From Thermotoga sp. (GTDB taxonomy: Bacteria > Thermotogota > Thermotogae > B21-G9), in contig QNAU01000047.1 of NCBI GenBank assembly GCA_003641545.1, forward strand, positions 1-8,597: 8,597 bases of DNA, given 5' to 3'. Under the pieces are notes generated by a model. That model ran no database searches. It was not told the DNA's origin and saw only the letters and a program-made list of their open reading frames with translations. The position numbers and the translations under genes are program-made. This document shows, in pieces, positions 7,359-8,597 of this stretch; within the stretch, counting starts at the first letter, position 1; each line of letters begins with the position of its first letter.

Positions 7359-7799
7359 TCAAACTTCTGTATCCCTTCTCAAAAGTTTGAATATGTAATC
7401 GAGAGCCAGGAGATAACCGTCGATACCGAGACCGCTTATCATCCCATCGCAAACTTCGGCTGTGACACTCTTTCGACGGAATTCCTCGCGGGAATGTATG
7501 TTGGATATGTGCACCTCTATCTTCGGAACCTTCACAATTTCAAGTGCATCCCTTATGGCATAGCTGTAATGTGTGAAAGCGCCGGGATTTATAACCAACC
7601 CATCGAAATCCATCCTGTGTATCCTGTCTATTATTCCTCCCTCATGGTTGGATTGGTACACTTCAACATCCACACCTTTTTCTTCAGCCCATTCGATTAT
7701 GTTGTTTCTCAGAGTTTCATAATCCGATCCTCCGTATATCTCTCTGTCCCTCATCCCCAACATGTTTATGTTTGGTCCATTCACAACGAGTAATCTCAA
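7359..7799 (-). CDS. aroQ: Type II 3-dehydroquinate dehydratase
   Basis: This enzyme catalyses the trans dehydration of 3-dehydroquinate to 3-dehydroshikimate, the third step of the shikimate pathway, usually as a cytoplasmic dodecamer. At 146 residues it has normal length. It shows VNGPNINMLGMRD (6-18, Arg17), catalytic Tyr22 in IYGG, substrate-binding QSNHEG (49-54), NPGAFTHYS (71-79), catalytic His97 in EVHISNIHSREEF, and Arg108. The start is TTG at 7799, overlapping the aroB stop as TTGA. It is backed by GGAGGTG at 7811-7805, seven bases away from GGAGG, and the resulting MRLLVVNGPN fits the family N-terminus. Position directly after aroB, whose product is its substrate, supports the call. 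A 15-bp gap separates it from pfp. Confidence 0.96.
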   Translation of the reverse strand: MRLLVVNGPNINMLGMRDREIYGGSDYETLRNNIIEWAEEKGVDVEVYQSNHEGGIIDRIHRMDFDGLVINPGAFTHYSYAIRDALEIVKVPKIEVHISNIHSREEFRRKSVTAEVCDGMISGLGIDGYLLALDYIFKLLRRDTEV

Positions 7800-8597
7800 C
7801 TCAACACCTCCAAGATTTCCCTCAGCCTGAAGGACTTGAATTCGAACCTTCCAACATCATGAATGACCGGCATTCTGACGAGATCACCCGATCCCTTCTT
7901 ATCGTTTCTCAAATATTCGAATGCCTCTTCAACATCTATGCTCATCTTGAGGATATCATCCCCTATGAGATTTCCAACTGTTTCTTCAACATCATCCACC
8001 ATCTCATCACTCACAAAACCTTTCATCCTGAAAAACTCCATCTCCTTGACCATACCCCAACCGACGCATATTCCGTGTGGTAATTTCTTGATCGCTTCAA
8101 AGACATGTCCCAACGTGTGCCCGAAGTTCAAGGAATGCCTGATACCTTCATCGTTCGGATCCCTTTCAACCACCTTCAATTTCAACTCCACAGCCTTTTT
8201 GATGAGATCCAAAAGGATCTTCAACTTTCTCTTCTTCAAATCGTCAATTTTCTCCTTGAACTCATGGTATCCATCCCCGAATAGCACGAAGATCTTGAAC
8301 GCTTCCACCAACCCCTCGTCAAATCTTTCATCCATGGATATCGGCACAACCGGATCTATCATAACACGATCCGGCATCTTGACCGTTCCTATCATATTCT
8401 TGATTCCCTTGAAATTCAACCCATTCTTTCCCCCTATGGAAGCATCGACTTGGGACAACAGGGTGGTGGGATAGAACTCCAGTTTCGTTCCTCTTTTGAA
8501 CGTGCTGGCTATGAAGCCCGCAAGATCTGTCACGGATCCACCACCTATTCCAACTATCGTATCCTTCTTCGAGAATCCCTCATCCACGAGTTTTTCA
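7796..8597 (-). CDS. aroB: 3-dehydroquinate synthase (5' end beyond window)
   Basis: This NAD- and metal-dependent enzyme converts 3-deoxy-arabino-heptulosonate-7-phosphate (DAHP) to 3-dehydroquinate, the second shikimate step. The reading frame is open to the window edge (EKLVDEGFSKKD before the glycine motif), so the GTG at 8587 is not the real start; 266 residues are visible. Seen in order are the NAD-binding GGGSVTDLAGF, PTTLLSQVDASIGGKNG and KNMIGT. Then come EGLVEAFK (metal-ligand Glu), RHSLNFGHTLGH (metal-ligand His in FGHT) and LPHGICVGWGM (metal-ligand His). The usual GGKTG is GGKNG here, a change outside the metal ligands. About 80-90 N-terminal residues of a normal AroB lie beyond the window. 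In Thermotoga maritima the enzyme is fused behind shikimate kinase (AroKB), and whether that holds here cannot be seen. Its stop overlaps the aroQ start. Confidence 0.95.
   Translation of the reverse strand, partial: EKLVDEGFSKKDTIVGIGGGSVTDLAGFIASTFKRGTKLEFYPTTLLSQVDASIGGKNGLNFKGIKNMIGTVKMPDRVMIDPVVPISMDERFDEGLVEAFKIFVLFGDGYHEFKEKIDDLKKRKLKILLDLIKKAVELKLKVVERDPNDEGIRHSLNFGHTLGHVFEAIKKLPHGICVGWGMVKEMEFFRMKGFVSDEMVDDVEETVGNLIGDDILKMSIDVEEAFEYLRNDKKGSGDLVRMPVIHDVGRFEFKSFRLREILEVLS
7805..7811 (-). promoter_or_regulatory. aroQ ribosome binding site supporting a TTG start
   Basis: GGAGGTG on the minus strand lies inside the last codons of aroB, seven bases (from GGAGG) before the TTG at 7799. No ATG or GTG is available nearby in frame that would keep the NGPN motif at its usual distance from the N-terminus, so TTG is accepted. 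Confidence 0.7.

Noticed and set aside
7863..8474. A 203-codon Ser/Phe-rich open frame antisense to aroB
   Set aside because: Its composition follows from reading the Glu/Lys-rich codons of aroB backwards.

Overview
The window looks like bacterial chromosomal DNA from the order Thermotogales (Thermotoga/Pseudothermotoga-like). Several things point there: a GH3 beta-glucosidase very close to what I recall of Thermotoga neapolitana Bgl3B, an IF-2 with the Thermotoga-style N-terminus, strong GGAGG-type ribosome binding sites, TTG/GTG starts, AGA/AGG arginine codons and TGA as the stop of every complete gene. Order-level assignment is moderately confident; I cannot fix genus or species from the sequence alone.

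Layout. (1) Positions 1-3727, minus strand: a tightly packed operon read leftwards. It runs from an L7Ae/YlxQ-like RNA-binding protein to translation initiation factor IF-2 (infB), an AcuB-like CBS-CBS-ACT regulatory protein, and undecaprenyl-diphosphatase (uppP), which is cut by the window start. Gaps are a few bases or the genes overlap. (2) Positions 3728-3849: a divergent intergenic region. It holds one extended -10 promoter for the operon and another for the gene on the plus strand. (3) Positions 3850-5997, plus strand: a single intracellular GH3 beta-glucosidase. (4) Positions 6001-6025: a perfect 11-bp hairpin between convergent genes, probably a bidirectional terminator. (5) Positions 6027-8597, minus strand: a second operon, also read leftwards. 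It runs from 3-dehydroquinate synthase (aroB, cut by the window end) to type II 3-dehydroquinase (aroQ) and a pyrophosphate-type 6-phosphofructokinase (pfp). The genes overlap or are separated by 15 bp.

How the genes work together. The first operon joins translation initiation to a small-molecule-sensing protein and to recycling of the lipid carrier for the cell wall. The second joins two consecutive shikimate-pathway steps to a reversible PPi-dependent PFK. PPi-PFKs of this general type are known to phosphorylate sedoheptulose-7-phosphate in some anaerobes, which yields erythrose-4-phosphate, a shikimate precursor. The pairing may therefore be functional, but that is inference. The GH3 enzyme is a separate catabolic unit that splits oligo-beta-glucosides in the cytoplasm and feeds glycolysis.

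I see no rRNA, tRNA, CRISPR array, insertion sequence, phage gene or defence system. No gene-free stretch exceeds about 125 bases. The most interesting observations concern operon composition and start sites rather than a new system.
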